Assembly (NCBI GenBank): GCA_051651625.1
Contig: JBOFSQ010000033.1
Location: forward strand, 26,817 to 90,816
Source: JBOFSQ01 sp051651625
GTDB lineage: Bacteria; Planctomycetota; Planctomycetia; Pirellulales; Thermoguttaceae
DNA length: 64,000 nucleotides
Direction: 5' to 3'
Under the pieces are notes generated by a model. That model saw only the letters and a program-made list of their open reading frames with translations. It ran no database searches and was not told the DNA's origin. Positions 38,249 to 46,701 of this stretch are shown piece after piece. The position numbers and the translations under genes are program-made. Numbering within the stretch: the stretch's first letter is position 1; each line of letters begins with the position of its first letter.

Positions 38249-39384
38249 CAGGTCGCATTTGTCGGCGGTGAACTTTCGAGCCAGTCGAGTATTTGAGTTG
38301 CCGAATCTCCGTTGCCGTAAGGGTTGCTCTTACACAAAAACGTGTTGTAAAACGCCGAGTCTGTGAGCAACCTACCAGCGGTTTCAACTATCAACTTTCG
38401 GTCCGTTCCGACCAGCCGCGTCGCACCAACATCGACAGCTTCGGGGCGTTCTGTAGTTTCGCGCAGCACCAAAACTGGCTTGCCGAGCGAAGGTGCTTCT
38501 TCCTGAACGCCACCGGAGTCGCTCAGTATTATTGTGCTGCGATCCATCAGCCACACAAACTCTGGGTAAATCGCTGGTTCCGTCAGATGAAAATTGTGTA
38601 GCCCGCCGAGTATGCTGTAGACCGGTTTGCGAACGTTTGGATTGAGATGAACAGGGTAGACAAACTCGTGGTCACAAAACTGGTTTGCAAGGTCACGAAG
38701 CGCGCTGCAAAGCGATTCAAAACCTTCGCCAAAACTTTCGCGGCGGTGAGCGGTTATGAGAATCAACTTCTTGGAACGGTCTTCCAAAAAACGATACTTC
38801 TCTTCCCAACGGGCCGGACTCTTTCGCTCTTTTTCGACGGTAAATCGCAGAGCGTCAATGACAGTATTGCCCGTCACTCTCACCGAATCTGGCTGATAAC
38901 CTTCTTTGAGGAGCGACGCGGCGGCTCGTGTTGTCGGCGCACAATGTCTTGCGGTGACAATGCTTGCAACTTTCCTGTTCATCTCTTCGGGCCACGGCGA
39001 CATCACGTTGCCGCTTCGGAGTCCCGCTTCGACGTGAACAAACAAAACCTTGCGATAAAACGCTGCAAGCGATGCGGCCAAAACTGTTGTGGTGTCGCCC
39101 TGTGCAACTACGAAGTCGGGCTGCGTTTCGGTTATGACGCGGTCTATACCTTCCAAACAACGGCTGGTCAACGATGCGAGTGTTTGATTCGGCTGCATCA
39201 GCGCAAGGTCAATATCGGGCACAATTTCAAAATAGTCTGTCACCTGCGCCAACATCTCACGGTGTTGACCGGTGACGCAAACAGTCGATTCCACCGTGGC
39301 ACGACGCCTCATCGCCTCCAGTACCAGCGGAGCCATTTTGATCCCTTCGGGGCGTGTGCCGAAAACAAATAGAATGCGTAACAT
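38248..39384 (-). CDS. wecB: UDP-N-acetylglucosamine 2-epimerase (non-hydrolysing)
   Basis: Interconverts UDP-GlcNAc and UDP-ManNAc for surface polysaccharide synthesis. 378 residues. Motifs: FGTRPEGIKMAPLV at the N terminus, VTGQHREML, VVAQGDTTTVLAAS, HVEAGLRSG and PEEMNRK, then GGVQEEAPSLGKPVLVLRETTERPEA, which carries the UDP-binding residues. It is the first gene of the leftward wecB-glycosyltransferase-guaB unit. Confidence 0.95.
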   Translation of the reverse strand: MLRILFVFGTRPEGIKMAPLVLEAMRRRATVESTVCVTGQHREMLAQVTDYFEIVPDIDLALMQPNQTLASLTSRCLEGIDRVITETQPDFVVAQGDTTTVLAASLAAFYRKVLFVHVEAGLRSGNVMSPWPEEMNRKVASIVTARHCAPTTRAAASLLKEGYQPDSVRVTGNTVIDALRFTVEKERKSPARWEEKYRFLEDRSKKLILITAHRRESFGEGFESLCSALRDLANQFCDHEFVYPVHLNPNVRKPVYSILGGLHNFHLTEPAIYPEFVWLMDRSTIILSDSGGVQEEAPSLGKPVLVLRETTERPEAVDVGATRLVGTDRKLIVETAGRLLTDSAFYNTFLCKSNPYGNGDSATQILDWLESSPPTNAT

Positions 39385-39413
39385 TTTTGTGAGCCAAAAA
39401 AAGAATGACTTGC

Positions 39414-41249
39414 CTAACCTCGCGTCTCTCGCCCATCGTCATCTTCTTTTGCGATTGGCCAGTGGTCGCCGTTGAGTCGCTGTGATTCGGTGACAACTTT
39501 TTCGATGTTGGTGATCATTTGGTCGAGTATAAACGGTTTGGCGAGGAATCCGAGTACGCCCGCCTGCTTCGCCTTGACCGTGACGTGACCCGCGTCGTAG
39601 CCGTAACCCTTCATTAGTATCAGCGGGATATAAGGCCACGCCAAAACGTGCTGCAACTCAATGAGTAAGTCGTAGCCAGATTGTTCGCCGGGGCGGATGT
39701 CGCTCAAGAAAACATCGTAGCGAGTTTGGCTCGCCAGACGTACCGCCTGCTCAACACTCGGCGCGAACTCAACCAAACAGCCGTAGTGAAATAGAATACT
39801 GTTAACCGCAATGCCAACAGATTCGTCGTCATCGACAACGAGTATGCGACGTTTGAAGAGAAACGGATTCTTCGTAGCCGGTGCGACTGGTGCTGCGAAA
39901 CTCGGCGTCATTCGCTGACCGACTTTTTGTATCAGCGTCATAATTTCGCGTGCGAGGTCTTGAATGGCGTGGAGGCCTTCGCTTATCTGTTCGTCGCGGT
40001 TGGCAGGCATCTCGCGGACTAAATCGGACGACTTCGCATCGACAGTCATCGGAATCAGACGCGCGGCGTGATTGAGAATCGCGCTAATCGGACGGGCAAC
40101 GTTGCGGTGAATCGCCTCAACACTTTTGAGAGTTGCGTCGCTCTGTTCGACCGAGAGAAGTTCAAGCGTGTGAATCGCCGAGGCGACATCGTGACCAAAC
40201 GACTCCAAAAACTCAAGGTCTGTTTGTGTGAACGCACCACGCTCGACACTCTCAACATTAAACGTCCCGATCACTTGATCGCGACTGCTGACCAGCGGAA
40301 TCGTCATCGAACTTTTCGCGCCGAGTGCGCCGATGAGGAATCGCGGGTCGGAATCGGTGTCTTCGACCAAGACGCTCTTGGCGTGATAGGCGACGAACCC
40401 CGTGATTCCGTTCCCTTCGGGGAGTGCGTAGAGAACGCGCTGCATCGCCTCTTCGTGCAATCCGACAGCCAAAAGCGGATCGAGTCGCCCGTCAGAATCG
40501 TGCGACAGAAGTCGAACCTCGATCTTGTCGTAGTGCAAAATATCTTCGGTGTAGGCGATGATTTTCGCTTTTAGTAGGTCGATTCGTTCATCTTCGGAGA
40601 GTAGGCAGATGTCACGAGTTGAGAGGTTTCCGAGGTCGCGGCCAGCGTCTTGTAGCGACTGAAGTTTTTGCGACGCAATCGTCGAGTCGGTACGGTCTTC
40701 TAGGATGACGAGGTAGTGTTTGAGCACCTGCTGCGAATCGAGAATCGGTAGCACCTCCATCGCCAAAAACTGTTTGGTGTTCGTCTTGAGCAGAGTTGTA
40801 ACGCGCTGGCGACGCAGCCTTACCGAGTGGAACGGTGACGGGTCGTGTTTGCCGACGATTTCGTGTCCGCCGAGTGCGTCGAAAAACGGTACGCTGGTGA
40901 TCGCGGTCGTTGCGCACCACTCACGAAAACGGCGATTGTGCCAAGTGGTGCAGAGCGAAGTCGGATCGACCAGTGCAACGCCAATCGGCAACATGTCGAT
41001 GACGGAGTTGGCGCGTGCCAGACGGCTAAACTCCAGCACGCGACCGATCTGCTCCTGTTCGACAAACATCGCATCAAACGACGACTCAAAGAGAAGCTGC
41101 AACGCCTGAATCGGCCCGCTAGCGAAGACGACTTCATCGGCAGACAACCGCTCCAGCACACACCGAAAGGCATCGGCATCCGTTGCGATAGCAAGGATGC
41201 GATGTGGAGTGGCGTCGTCGGTGTTGTGGCTTTCAGAGTTGTCTGACAT
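39414..41249 (-). CDS. PAS-GAF signalling protein with C-terminal receiver domain
   Basis: 611 residues. Residues ~17-65 look like a degenerate receiver fragment (RILAIATDADAFRCVLERL). About 85-185 is PAS-like (DMLPIGVALVDPTSLCTTW). About 215-365 is GAF (ITGFVAYHAKSVLVEDTDSDPRFLIG, MTIPLVSSRDQVIGTFNVES). A helical region containing AIHRNVARPISAILNHAARL resembles a histidine-kinase dimerisation helix, but no ATPase domain follows. Residues ~470-590 are a complete receiver (ILVVDDDES, phospho-acceptor Asp in DVFLSDIRPG, Lys in FLAKPF). It is probably a cytoplasmic phospho-signalling hub needing a partner kinase. The neighbours do not reveal the pathway. Confidence 0.8.
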   Translation of the reverse strand: MSDNSESHNTDDATPHRILAIATDADAFRCVLERLSADEVVFASGPIQALQLLFESSFDAMFVEQEQIGRVLEFSRLARANSVIDMLPIGVALVDPTSLCTTWHNRRFREWCATTAITSVPFFDALGGHEIVGKHDPSPFHSVRLRRQRVTTLLKTNTKQFLAMEVLPILDSQQVLKHYLVILEDRTDSTIASQKLQSLQDAGRDLGNLSTRDICLLSEDERIDLLKAKIIAYTEDILHYDKIEVRLLSHDSDGRLDPLLAVGLHEEAMQRVLYALPEGNGITGFVAYHAKSVLVEDTDSDPRFLIGALGAKSSMTIPLVSSRDQVIGTFNVESVERGAFTQTDLEFLESFGHDVASAIHTLELLSVEQSDATLKSVEAIHRNVARPISAILNHAARLIPMTVDAKSSDLVREMPANRDEQISEGLHAIQDLAREIMTLIQKVGQRMTPSFAAPVAPATKNPFLFKRRILVVDDDESVGIAVNSILFHYGCLVEFAPSVEQAVRLASQTRYDVFLSDIRPGEQSGYDLLIELQHVLAWPYIPLILMKGYGYDAGHVTVKAKQAGVLGFLAKPFILDQMITNIEKVVTESQRLNGDHWPIAKEDDDGRETRG

Positions 41250-41278
41250 TGTTGGCTTCTTGTCAATTCGCGGAGATA

Positions 41279-41941
41279 CTACCGTCGTTCGCGTTTGAGG
41301 TTTTCAACTTCTCTGCGAAGGTTCTCAACTTCGGTACGGAGTTGGCGAACGGTTGTCACAAGTTCGCGGATGGCGTCGGGGCCGATGTCGCCGCGTTGGC
41401 CTTCACGCTGCGGTTCACGCTGTCCGTCGCGCGGCGGTTGCGGACGGTCGCCACCTTCACGCTGCGCGTTTTCGAGACGTTGACGAACCGCGTTACGTTC
41501 TTTCTCGGTGTTTTCGAGTGCTTGCGTAAGTTCGCGGACTGCGACTTCGCGTTTGTTCTCGCGGGCCGTTGCGAGTTCGCCCTTGAGACGTTCCATTCTC
41601 GCATTGAGTTCGCGGAGCTTCTCCTCGCCAACGCCAAGCTGTCCATCTCGCGGCGGCTGCGGACGGTCGCCTTCAAACTCGCGGCGTGTGTTCGCCATCC
41701 GCAGTTCAAGTTCGTGAAGGGCCTTTGTGTTTTCTTCGACGGCCCGCTCGCGTCCCTTCTCTTTCGCCTCACGAATCGCGCCGCGAAGCTCGTTCGCTCG
41801 CTGATTCATCTCACGCATCGCGTTCTCGAAACGCGCCGCCCGTTCTGGATTGGGCCTGTCTGGATTCGGCTTGTCTTGGGCCAAACAAAATCCGACACTC
41901 GCTGCGCACAACACCACACACACCAGCACAAAACGTCTCAT
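41279..41941 (-). CDS. Secreted coiled-coil protein
   Basis: 220 residues from the ATG at 41941, preceded by GAAAGGGAGAA. A signal peptide (MRRFVLVCVVLCAASVGFCLAQ) is followed by long charged helices with heptads (RFENAMREMNQRANELRGAIREA; ELNARMERLKGELATARENK; LRTEVENLRREVENLKRERR). Two GDRPQPPRDGQ linkers separate the helical blocks. Probably periplasmic or surface, self-associating. No family is recognised beyond the coiled coil. Confidence 0.65.
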   Translation of the reverse strand: MRRFVLVCVVLCAASVGFCLAQDKPNPDRPNPERAARFENAMREMNQRANELRGAIREAKEKGRERAVEENTKALHELELRMANTRREFEGDRPQPPRDGQLGVGEEKLRELNARMERLKGELATARENKREVAVRELTQALENTEKERNAVRQRLENAQREGGDRPQPPRDGQREPQREGQRGDIGPDAIRELVTTVRQLRTEVENLRREVENLKRERR

Positions 41942-41991
41942 GGCATTCTCCCTTTCTGAAAAATGAAACTTGCCCAAACCGTGAATGAAAA

Positions 41992-42060
41992 TCACGGACT
42001 GACACCGACCAACACCAGATCAAACGAGTTGTCCGTGTCGGTATGTGTTTGCCCGTGTTA
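41992..42060. repeat. TCCGTGT-type inverted repeat, copy 3 (degenerate)
   Basis: ATCACGGACTGACACCGACC followed by TTGTCCGTGTCGGTATGTG. It is a weaker relative of the 13438 and 14208 repeats, lying between gcvH and the coiled-coil gene on the minus strand. Confidence 0.55.
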
Positions 42061-42061
42061 T

Positions 42062-42430
42062 TCAGTGTTCTCTCTCAATCGCACGATACGCCGTTTCGGA
42101 CAGGAGCGTCGTTGGGAGTGGTGGCGTTGTCTCGATCTTGACGAGCCAGCCAGCCCCGAACGGGTCAGCGGTGAGTTTTTCGAGCGCGTCGGCGACGGCG
42201 GTGTTGACCTCAATAACTTTGCCGCTCACCGGCGCGTTGATGTCGCTGACGGCCTTGACCGACTCGACCTCGCCCATCCCGCTCCCCGCCTCGACGCTCC
42301 GGCCAACTTCGGGAAGCTGCAAATAAATCAGGTCGGTCAGCAGCTCCACGGCGACATCGGTGATCCCAACCGTAGCCGTCGTTCCCGATAACGTAACCCA
42401 TTCGTGCGTTGTTGTGTAAAACCGTTCCAT
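42062..42430 (-). CDS. gcvH: Glycine cleavage system H protein
   Basis: Lipoyl carrier of the glycine cleavage complex, shuttling the aminomethyl group between the P, T and L proteins. 122 residues from the ATG at 42430 (opening MERFYTTTHEWV, the family start). The lipoylated Lys is in GEVESVKAVSDINAPVSG. The C terminus DPFGAGWLVKIE is standard. A longer start at 42475 is possible, but its extra 15 residues are unlike the family. gcvP and gcvT are not adjacent in this window. Confidence 0.95.
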   Translation of the reverse strand: MERFYTTTHEWVTLSGTTATVGITDVAVELLTDLIYLQLPEVGRSVEAGSGMGEVESVKAVSDINAPVSGKVIEVNTAVADALEKLTADPFGAGWLVKIETTPPLPTTLLSETAYRAIEREH

Positions 42431-42642
42431 AAATGTAATGTTGTGTTGGTTAAAATGTTTGTGGCCGTGGCGCACGCCGCGCCAAAGTGCCAGAGATTAT
42501 ACCCGACGAAATCGAGTCGGTTAGGTAGGGCGAGCGCGAAGACGGGAAGTTTTGGGAAGCCTACGAAACTGGTAACGGCCCGCAGCGTCAACGTGAACCA
42601 CGCCGCCACGCCGCGACGATAGTGACCGTAACGGAGTAGAAA

Positions 42643-43962
42643 ATGAAAACGGAGTCTGCGATGGCGAATCGAAATCATTTGGCAGGAGCGGTGGTAACGA
42701 GTCTCGTGGTGTTGTTCGCTGCTGTTGTCGCCGTTCGTGCGGAGCAGGTCATCACGGTAACAGAAAGCGACTTGCATCGCATTGTTGCCGACGAAGTCGC
42801 GCGGCAAACGGCGGCACTCGAAGCCGCGCGTCCAGTGCCGCCGCCACCGCAAGGGATCAAAAAAGGTAAACTGACGATCACGCCCTACGGCTACTTCAAT
42901 CTTTCGGCGTCGTACAATTCGCAGCGTGCTGGCGTCGGTGACTATGTTCTGTGGTCGAACTCGCCCGACAACGGCAAAGGTGCTGAGCTTTTTCTCGACC
43001 CGAAGTCTACGCGACTCGGTCTCAAAGTCGCGGGGCCGCCGGTGCAGAATCTTTGCAATGCGACAGTCGGCGGCACCGTCGAGATCGACTTTCAGCAACC
43101 AGCCTACGTCAACCGAAATCGCGGCGGCGTTATGTTGCGTCAAGCGTATGTGGAAGTTGTCGGGAAGGAAAACCGTTTTCTCGTCGGCCAGACTTGGGAT
43201 GTTGTCGCACCGCTCGTTCCGGCACAGCTCGCATACGTCCCGGGCGGGACAACAAATCTCGGCTACCGCCGCGCACAAATTCGTTTTGAGAAAAACCGCA
43301 CCGACGCAACCGGACGCGGTTGGATCGCACAGTTCGCACTCACCGACAACGTCGTGATGGACAACATGGACGCTGGTGTCGGACTCACATCAACCGGTGC
43401 GATGAATGGAATGGGTTGGCCGCAGTTACAGGGTCGCGTTGCGAAAAAGTTTCCTGGCGTCTCGCGCGACCTGCCGGTCGTCATCGGACTTTCTGGCCAC
43501 ATCGGCGAATATCAACGAAAGACGTTGACGCAGCGGTTTGTCCCAACGTGGTCTGGTGTCGTTGACGTTGACATTCCGTTTCACACCAAGTGGCGCATCA
43601 GCAGCGAACTTGCGACGGGACAGTGCCTCTCGACGCTCCTCGGCAGCGCGATGATCGGGTACGACACGGTTAACGACCGCGCCGTCCGCGCGAACGTGGC
43701 GTGGCTCTCACTCACCTACCAAGCAACAAAGACCGACCGCTTCGGTGTCGGCTACTGCATCGAAGACATGCCCGACGCACGCATCGACCGAACGCGAAAC
43801 CAAATCGGATTCGCAAACTGGCTCCACAACTGGACCGACTCACTCCTCACCGGACTTGAGTTTTCGTACTACGAAACCGACTGGCTCAACACCACAACCG
43901 GTCGCGCTCTGTCGCCCGGACGCACCGCAAGAATCGAAACGATCTTTCGGTATACGTTCTAG
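42643..43962 (+). CDS. DcaP-like porin
   Basis: 439 residues; outer-membrane diffusion channel. A signal peptide (hydrophobic core about residues 14-32, ending VRAEQV) is followed by a short helix and Pro-rich linker, then LTITPYGYFNLSASYNSQ and strands typical of DcaP-like and other 16-18-stranded porins: RLGLKVAGP, VEIDFQQPA, MLRQAYVEVVGKENRFLVGQTWD, NLGYRRAQIRFE. It ends in TIFRYTF with a C-terminal Phe. The internal helix/coil (SDLHRIVADEVARQ) may trimerise the pore, as in the family. Substrate unknown. It is divergent from gcvH across 212 bp. Confidence 0.8.
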   Translation: MKTESAMANRNHLAGAVVTSLVVLFAAVVAVRAEQVITVTESDLHRIVADEVARQTAALEAARPVPPPPQGIKKGKLTITPYGYFNLSASYNSQRAGVGDYVLWSNSPDNGKGAELFLDPKSTRLGLKVAGPPVQNLCNATVGGTVEIDFQQPAYVNRNRGGVMLRQAYVEVVGKENRFLVGQTWDVVAPLVPAQLAYVPGGTTNLGYRRAQIRFEKNRTDATGRGWIAQFALTDNVVMDNMDAGVGLTSTGAMNGMGWPQLQGRVAKKFPGVSRDLPVVIGLSGHIGEYQRKTLTQRFVPTWSGVVDVDIPFHTKWRISSELATGQCLSTLLGSAMIGYDTVNDRAVRANVAWLSLTYQATKTDRFGVGYCIEDMPDARIDRTRNQIGFANWLHNWTDSLLTGLEFSYYETDWLNTTTGRALSPGRTARIETIFRYTF

Positions 43963-44056
43963 TTCTTGGCGACTTTTGCTCTCATTCTCTTCACCCGTTC
44001 CACCTCTTGGGGCGTAGTGTGTGCGTCGCCGCTGGCGTTTTTTTTCTGCACCCACC

Positions 44057-44083
44057 GTGACAGCTTCCAAAAAGCTGTATAAT
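44057..44083 (+). promoter_or_regulatory. Sigma-70-like promoter of the HEAT/TPR gene
   Basis: A GTGACA -35 at 44057-44062 and a perfect TATAAT -10 at 44078-44083, 15 nt apart. The -10 box overlaps an ATG at 44082, which therefore cannot be the start codon of an mRNA begun here. Confidence 0.55.
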
Positions 44084-44138
44084 GGGCGGCAGATTTTTGC
44101 TAAAGAGTATCCGTTTTTTTGCCGCAGAGGAGTTTGAA

Positions 44139-44801
44139 GTGTCCCCAAACAATCACCCCACGACGCGACTGGCGCATCTCTACACTGCGTACTGCGAACA
44201 CCATCAGACGAAAGAATTCATCGACGGAGTTCTGGAGCACTACACCGAGGCGGCCCTCGTTCGTTTGGGGAGTTCGCGGTGTGTTACGTCGCGTCGCGGT
44301 GCCGCGCTTGCACTCGGTTTCGTCGGAAGTTTTCAGGCCAACAGTACACTTGGGCGGCTACTCGTCGATGACGACAAACAGGTTGCCATCCTCGCCGAGA
44401 GCAGCATCAAAAGTGTTTGGACACGCGGCGGGACGCTCCAAGAACGTCAAGAACTCTGCCGTATGATGCAGGAAATTTCAAACGGCGACTACGCCGAAGC
44501 CGTCCGCCTCGGCAACAATCTTCTCGAAAGAACGCCGCACTTCGCCGAAGTGCGCAACCAGCGTGCAATCGCGCTGTTTGCACTTCAACAATATGAAGAC
44601 GCCGTCCGCGACTGTTCAATCGTTCTCGAAGACAACCCGTTTCACTTTGGTGCCGCCGTCGGGATGGGACACGCATACCTCCAACTCGGCGAGTACGGGA
44701 TCGCTCTGTTCGCGTTCCACCACGCACTCAAAATCAACCCGCGACTGACGCAAGTCGAAAAACAGATCGCAATGATCGAAGCACGGATGATCAGCGAATA
44801 G
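44139..44801 (+). CDS. HEAT-like and TPR repeat protein
   Basis: 220 residues from the GTG at 44139, which has a GAGGAG ribosome site 6 nt upstream; an upstream in-frame ATG at 44082 lies within the predicted -10 box. The first half is a HEAT-like helical hairpin (SRRGAALALGFVGSF, STLGRLLVDDDKQVAILAESSIKSVW). The second half has two to three TPRs (ISNGDYAEAVRLGNNLLERTPHFAEVRNQRAIALFAL, YEDAVRDCSIVLEDNPFHFGAAVGMGHAYLQ, GIALFAFHHALKINP). It is probably a cytoplasmic scaffold for protein-protein contact; partners are not evident. Confidence 0.75.
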   Translation: MSPNNHPTTRLAHLYTAYCEHHQTKEFIDGVLEHYTEAALVRLGSSRCVTSRRGAALALGFVGSFQANSTLGRLLVDDDKQVAILAESSIKSVWTRGGTLQERQELCRMMQEISNGDYAEAVRLGNNLLERTPHFAEVRNQRAIALFALQQYEDAVRDCSIVLEDNPFHFGAAVGMGHAYLQLGEYGIALFAFHHALKINPRLTQVEKQIAMIEARMISE

Positions 44802-44878
44802 ACGGTGAGTAGACAGGGAACAAACGCGGCCTCTGAAAACTCAAACCGATTTGAGCAATGCCGTTTGGAGAATATCTA

Positions 44879-45094
44879 ATGGGTGAAGTTAATAGTGATT
44901 TTGTCGGTGGTTTTTTTGCTCCGCTACTGGGTGACGTGTTGATTTTTCCCGCGTATCCTTCGTCTGCTGTTTCTACACGACGCGAGGAGAGTTGGGACGA
45001 CGATGCGCAAAATCTTCACAAAGATTGGTTGTCTGTTGGGGGTTACCTAGAAGGGGCCATCAAGACTTATGAGCAAGAAAAAGAAGCCGTCTAA
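44879..45094 (+). CDS. Small hypothetical protein
   Basis: 71 residues from the ATG at 44879 with a GGAG site 9 nt upstream. The sequence opens MGEVNSDFVGGFFAPLLGDV, is mildly hydrophobic, then acidic, and ends in KTYEQEKEAV. It overlaps the start of the DUF2335 gene by 26 bp, suggesting coupled translation. No family is recognised; a longer start at 44858 is possible. Confidence 0.45.
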   Translation: MGEVNSDFVGGFFAPLLGDVLIFPAYPSSAVSTRREESWDDDAQNLHKDWLSVGGYLEGAIKTYEQEKEAV

Positions 45095-45536
45095 AAGCGG
45101 TGAATCGGCGTTGCCTGTGGTGACAATCAACCAAGAAGCGAGGGGACAACTGATCGCGGCTGGGCGTGTATCGGTCGCTTATTCTGGCCCTGTTCCGTCT
45201 CCCGACACGGTTGAGGCCTACGATAGGTTGTCGCCGGGCGCGGCGGACCGTTTCCTTGCTATGGCGGAACGAGAACAAAAACGACGCATCCAGAAAGACA
45301 TAGCGGAGCGAGAGAGCGAAAAGCAGCGAATGGACGTGGCCAAAACAAATTATTGCCGTGGGCTTTGTGCATCTGTTGTTGTCCTGCTGTCATACTTTGC
45401 GCTGATGGGCGTATTTGGATGGCTTGGTGTGCGGGGCGACGTTCTTTTTGCGATGGTCAGTGTCCCGGCCATGACTGCCATTGCGGCGGTCATCCGAATG
45501 TTCTTGGGTGCGAATCGGCGGAACACCGAGCGATGA
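45069..45536 (+). CDS. DUF2335 family membrane protein
   Basis: 155 residues. The family core is visible: SGPVPSPDTVEAYDRLSPGAADRF followed by MAEREQKRRIQKDIAERE, then two membrane helices (ASVVVLLSYFALMGVFGWL and FAMVSVPAMTAIAAVIRMFLG) and a basic end. DUF2335 proteins are small inner-membrane proteins of unknown function that are common on mobile or accessory DNA. The ATG lies inside the preceding small gene. The following CysT-like gene starts 13 nt after the stop. Confidence 0.8.
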   Translation: MSKKKKPSKSGESALPVVTINQEARGQLIAAGRVSVAYSGPVPSPDTVEAYDRLSPGAADRFLAMAEREQKRRIQKDIAERESEKQRMDVAKTNYCRGLCASVVVLLSYFALMGVFGWLGVRGDVLFAMVSVPAMTAIAAVIRMFLGANRRNTER

Positions 45537-45549
45537 ACGAGGTTTGATT

Positions 45550-46374
45550 GTGTTTGTGCAGCGGAGTGTGATTCCGGGGTTTGGTTTGACGATGGGCGTT
45601 ACTGTCGTCTATCTTGGGCTGGTGGTTCTGATTCCGCTGGCGAGTCTGTTTGTCTGCGTCAGCGGTATGGACTGGGCGTTCTTTTGGAAGACGGTCGCTT
45701 CGCCGCGTGCGATGGCGTCGTTTCGTTTGACGTTTGGTGCGTCGTTTGCGGCAGCGGCGATAAACGTTGTCTTCGGATTCATCGTGGCGTGGGTTTTGGT
45801 GCGGTACCGTTTTTATGGTCGCCGTCTTCTCGACGCGATGGTCGATCTACCGTTCGCGCTGCCGACGGCGGTATCGGGGATCGCGCTTGCCGAACTCTAT
45901 TCGTCGCGCGGTTGGATCGGTTCGTGTTTGCCGTTTGAGGTTAATGGTACTGCCATTGGTGTGCTCGTTGCGCTTACGTTCATCGGGCTACCGTTTGCGG
46001 TGCGAACGATTCAGCCCGCGCTTGAAGAAGTTGAACGCGAACTTGAAGAGGTCTCCGCGAGTCTTGGCGCGACGCGATGGCAGACGTTTTGGCTGGTCAT
46101 ATTTCCGTCGGTTCGGCCTGCGGTTTTCACGGGGTTTGCGATGGCGTTTGCCCGCGCACTTGGCGAATATGGCAGCGTGATCTTCATCGCCGGACTTATG
46201 CCGTTCAAGACCGAAATCATCTCGCAACTGATTGCGATTCGTCTTGGTGAAGACAACGGTACGCTCCCCGCTGCGGCCCTTGCGCTGGTGATGCTAATCG
46301 CGTCGTTTGCCCTGCTTCTGATTATCAACCTGCTCCAACTCTGGAGCCAGCGTGACCTCGTCAACGCAAAGTGA
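45550..46374 (+). CDS. cysT: CysT-like sulfate/thiosulfate ABC transporter permease
   Basis: Inner-membrane permease subunit. 274 residues from the GTG at 45550 (GAGG site 7 nt upstream), normal for CysT/CysU. Six hydrophobic segments; the binding-protein-dependent transport signature ASLGATRWQTFWLVIFPSVRPAVFTG near residues 175-200 contacts the ATPase. AFARALGEYGSVIFIAG is the sulfate-type ending, shared with ModB. No CysW, CysA or sulfate-binding protein lies adjacent, so partners must be elsewhere; the substrate assignment rests on similarity alone. Confidence 0.8.
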   Translation: MFVQRSVIPGFGLTMGVTVVYLGLVVLIPLASLFVCVSGMDWAFFWKTVASPRAMASFRLTFGASFAAAAINVVFGFIVAWVLVRYRFYGRRLLDAMVDLPFALPTAVSGIALAELYSSRGWIGSCLPFEVNGTAIGVLVALTFIGLPFAVRTIQPALEEVERELEEVSASLGATRWQTFWLVIFPSVRPAVFTGFAMAFARALGEYGSVIFIAGLMPFKTEIISQLIAIRLGEDNGTLPAAALALVMLIASFALLLIINLLQLWSQRDLVNAK

Positions 46375-46388
46375 ACTGCTGCGTCTCC

Positions 46389-46416
46389 TTGTCAAGTTGG
46401 GGACGGCGGATATACT
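46389..46416 (+). promoter_or_regulatory. Sigma-70-like promoter upstream of infA
   Basis: TTGTCA at 46389-46394 and TATACT at 46411-46416 with a 16-nt spacer, in the 93-nt gap before infA. This suggests that infA-tsaE is transcribed separately from the upstream permease gene. Confidence 0.6.
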
Positions 46417-46467
46417 GGGGGCCGTGGTTAAGTTGCGGCGGCATTAAGAACTGGAGATTGTGTTTGT

Positions 46468-46701
46468 ATGAGTGGTGAGCAGAAAACGAAGGAAGAAGCG
46501 ATTGAACTGCCGGGGACGGTGGTGGAAGAAGTTCGCGGTGCGTTCCGTGTGAAGTTAGACGATGTTGATCACATCGTACTTTGCCGACTGGCGGGGAAAA
46601 TGCGGAAGTTTCGTATTCGCGTTGTCCCCGGAGACCGTGTTACAATCGAAGTCAGTCCATACGATATGGGACACGGACGAATTATCTTCCGCGAACGGTG
46701 A
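46468..46701 (+). CDS. infA: Translation initiation factor IF-1
   Basis: 77-residue S1/OB-fold protein that binds the 30S A site with IF-2 and IF-3. ELPGTVVEEVRGAFRVKLDD, LCRLAGKMRKFRIRVVPGDRVTIEVSPYD and the RIIFRER end are diagnostic. The N terminus is a few residues longer than in Escherichia coli (72 aa). The stop codon shares one base with the ATG of tsaE. Confidence 0.95.
   Translation: MSGEQKTKEEAIELPGTVVEEVRGAFRVKLDDVDHIVLCRLAGKMRKFRIRVVPGDRVTIEVSPYDMGHGRIIFRER

Noticed and set aside
40845..41246. Plus-strand frame opposite the PAS-GAF protein
   Set aside because: Antisense shadow; the opposite strand has recognisable PAS, GAF and receiver domains.
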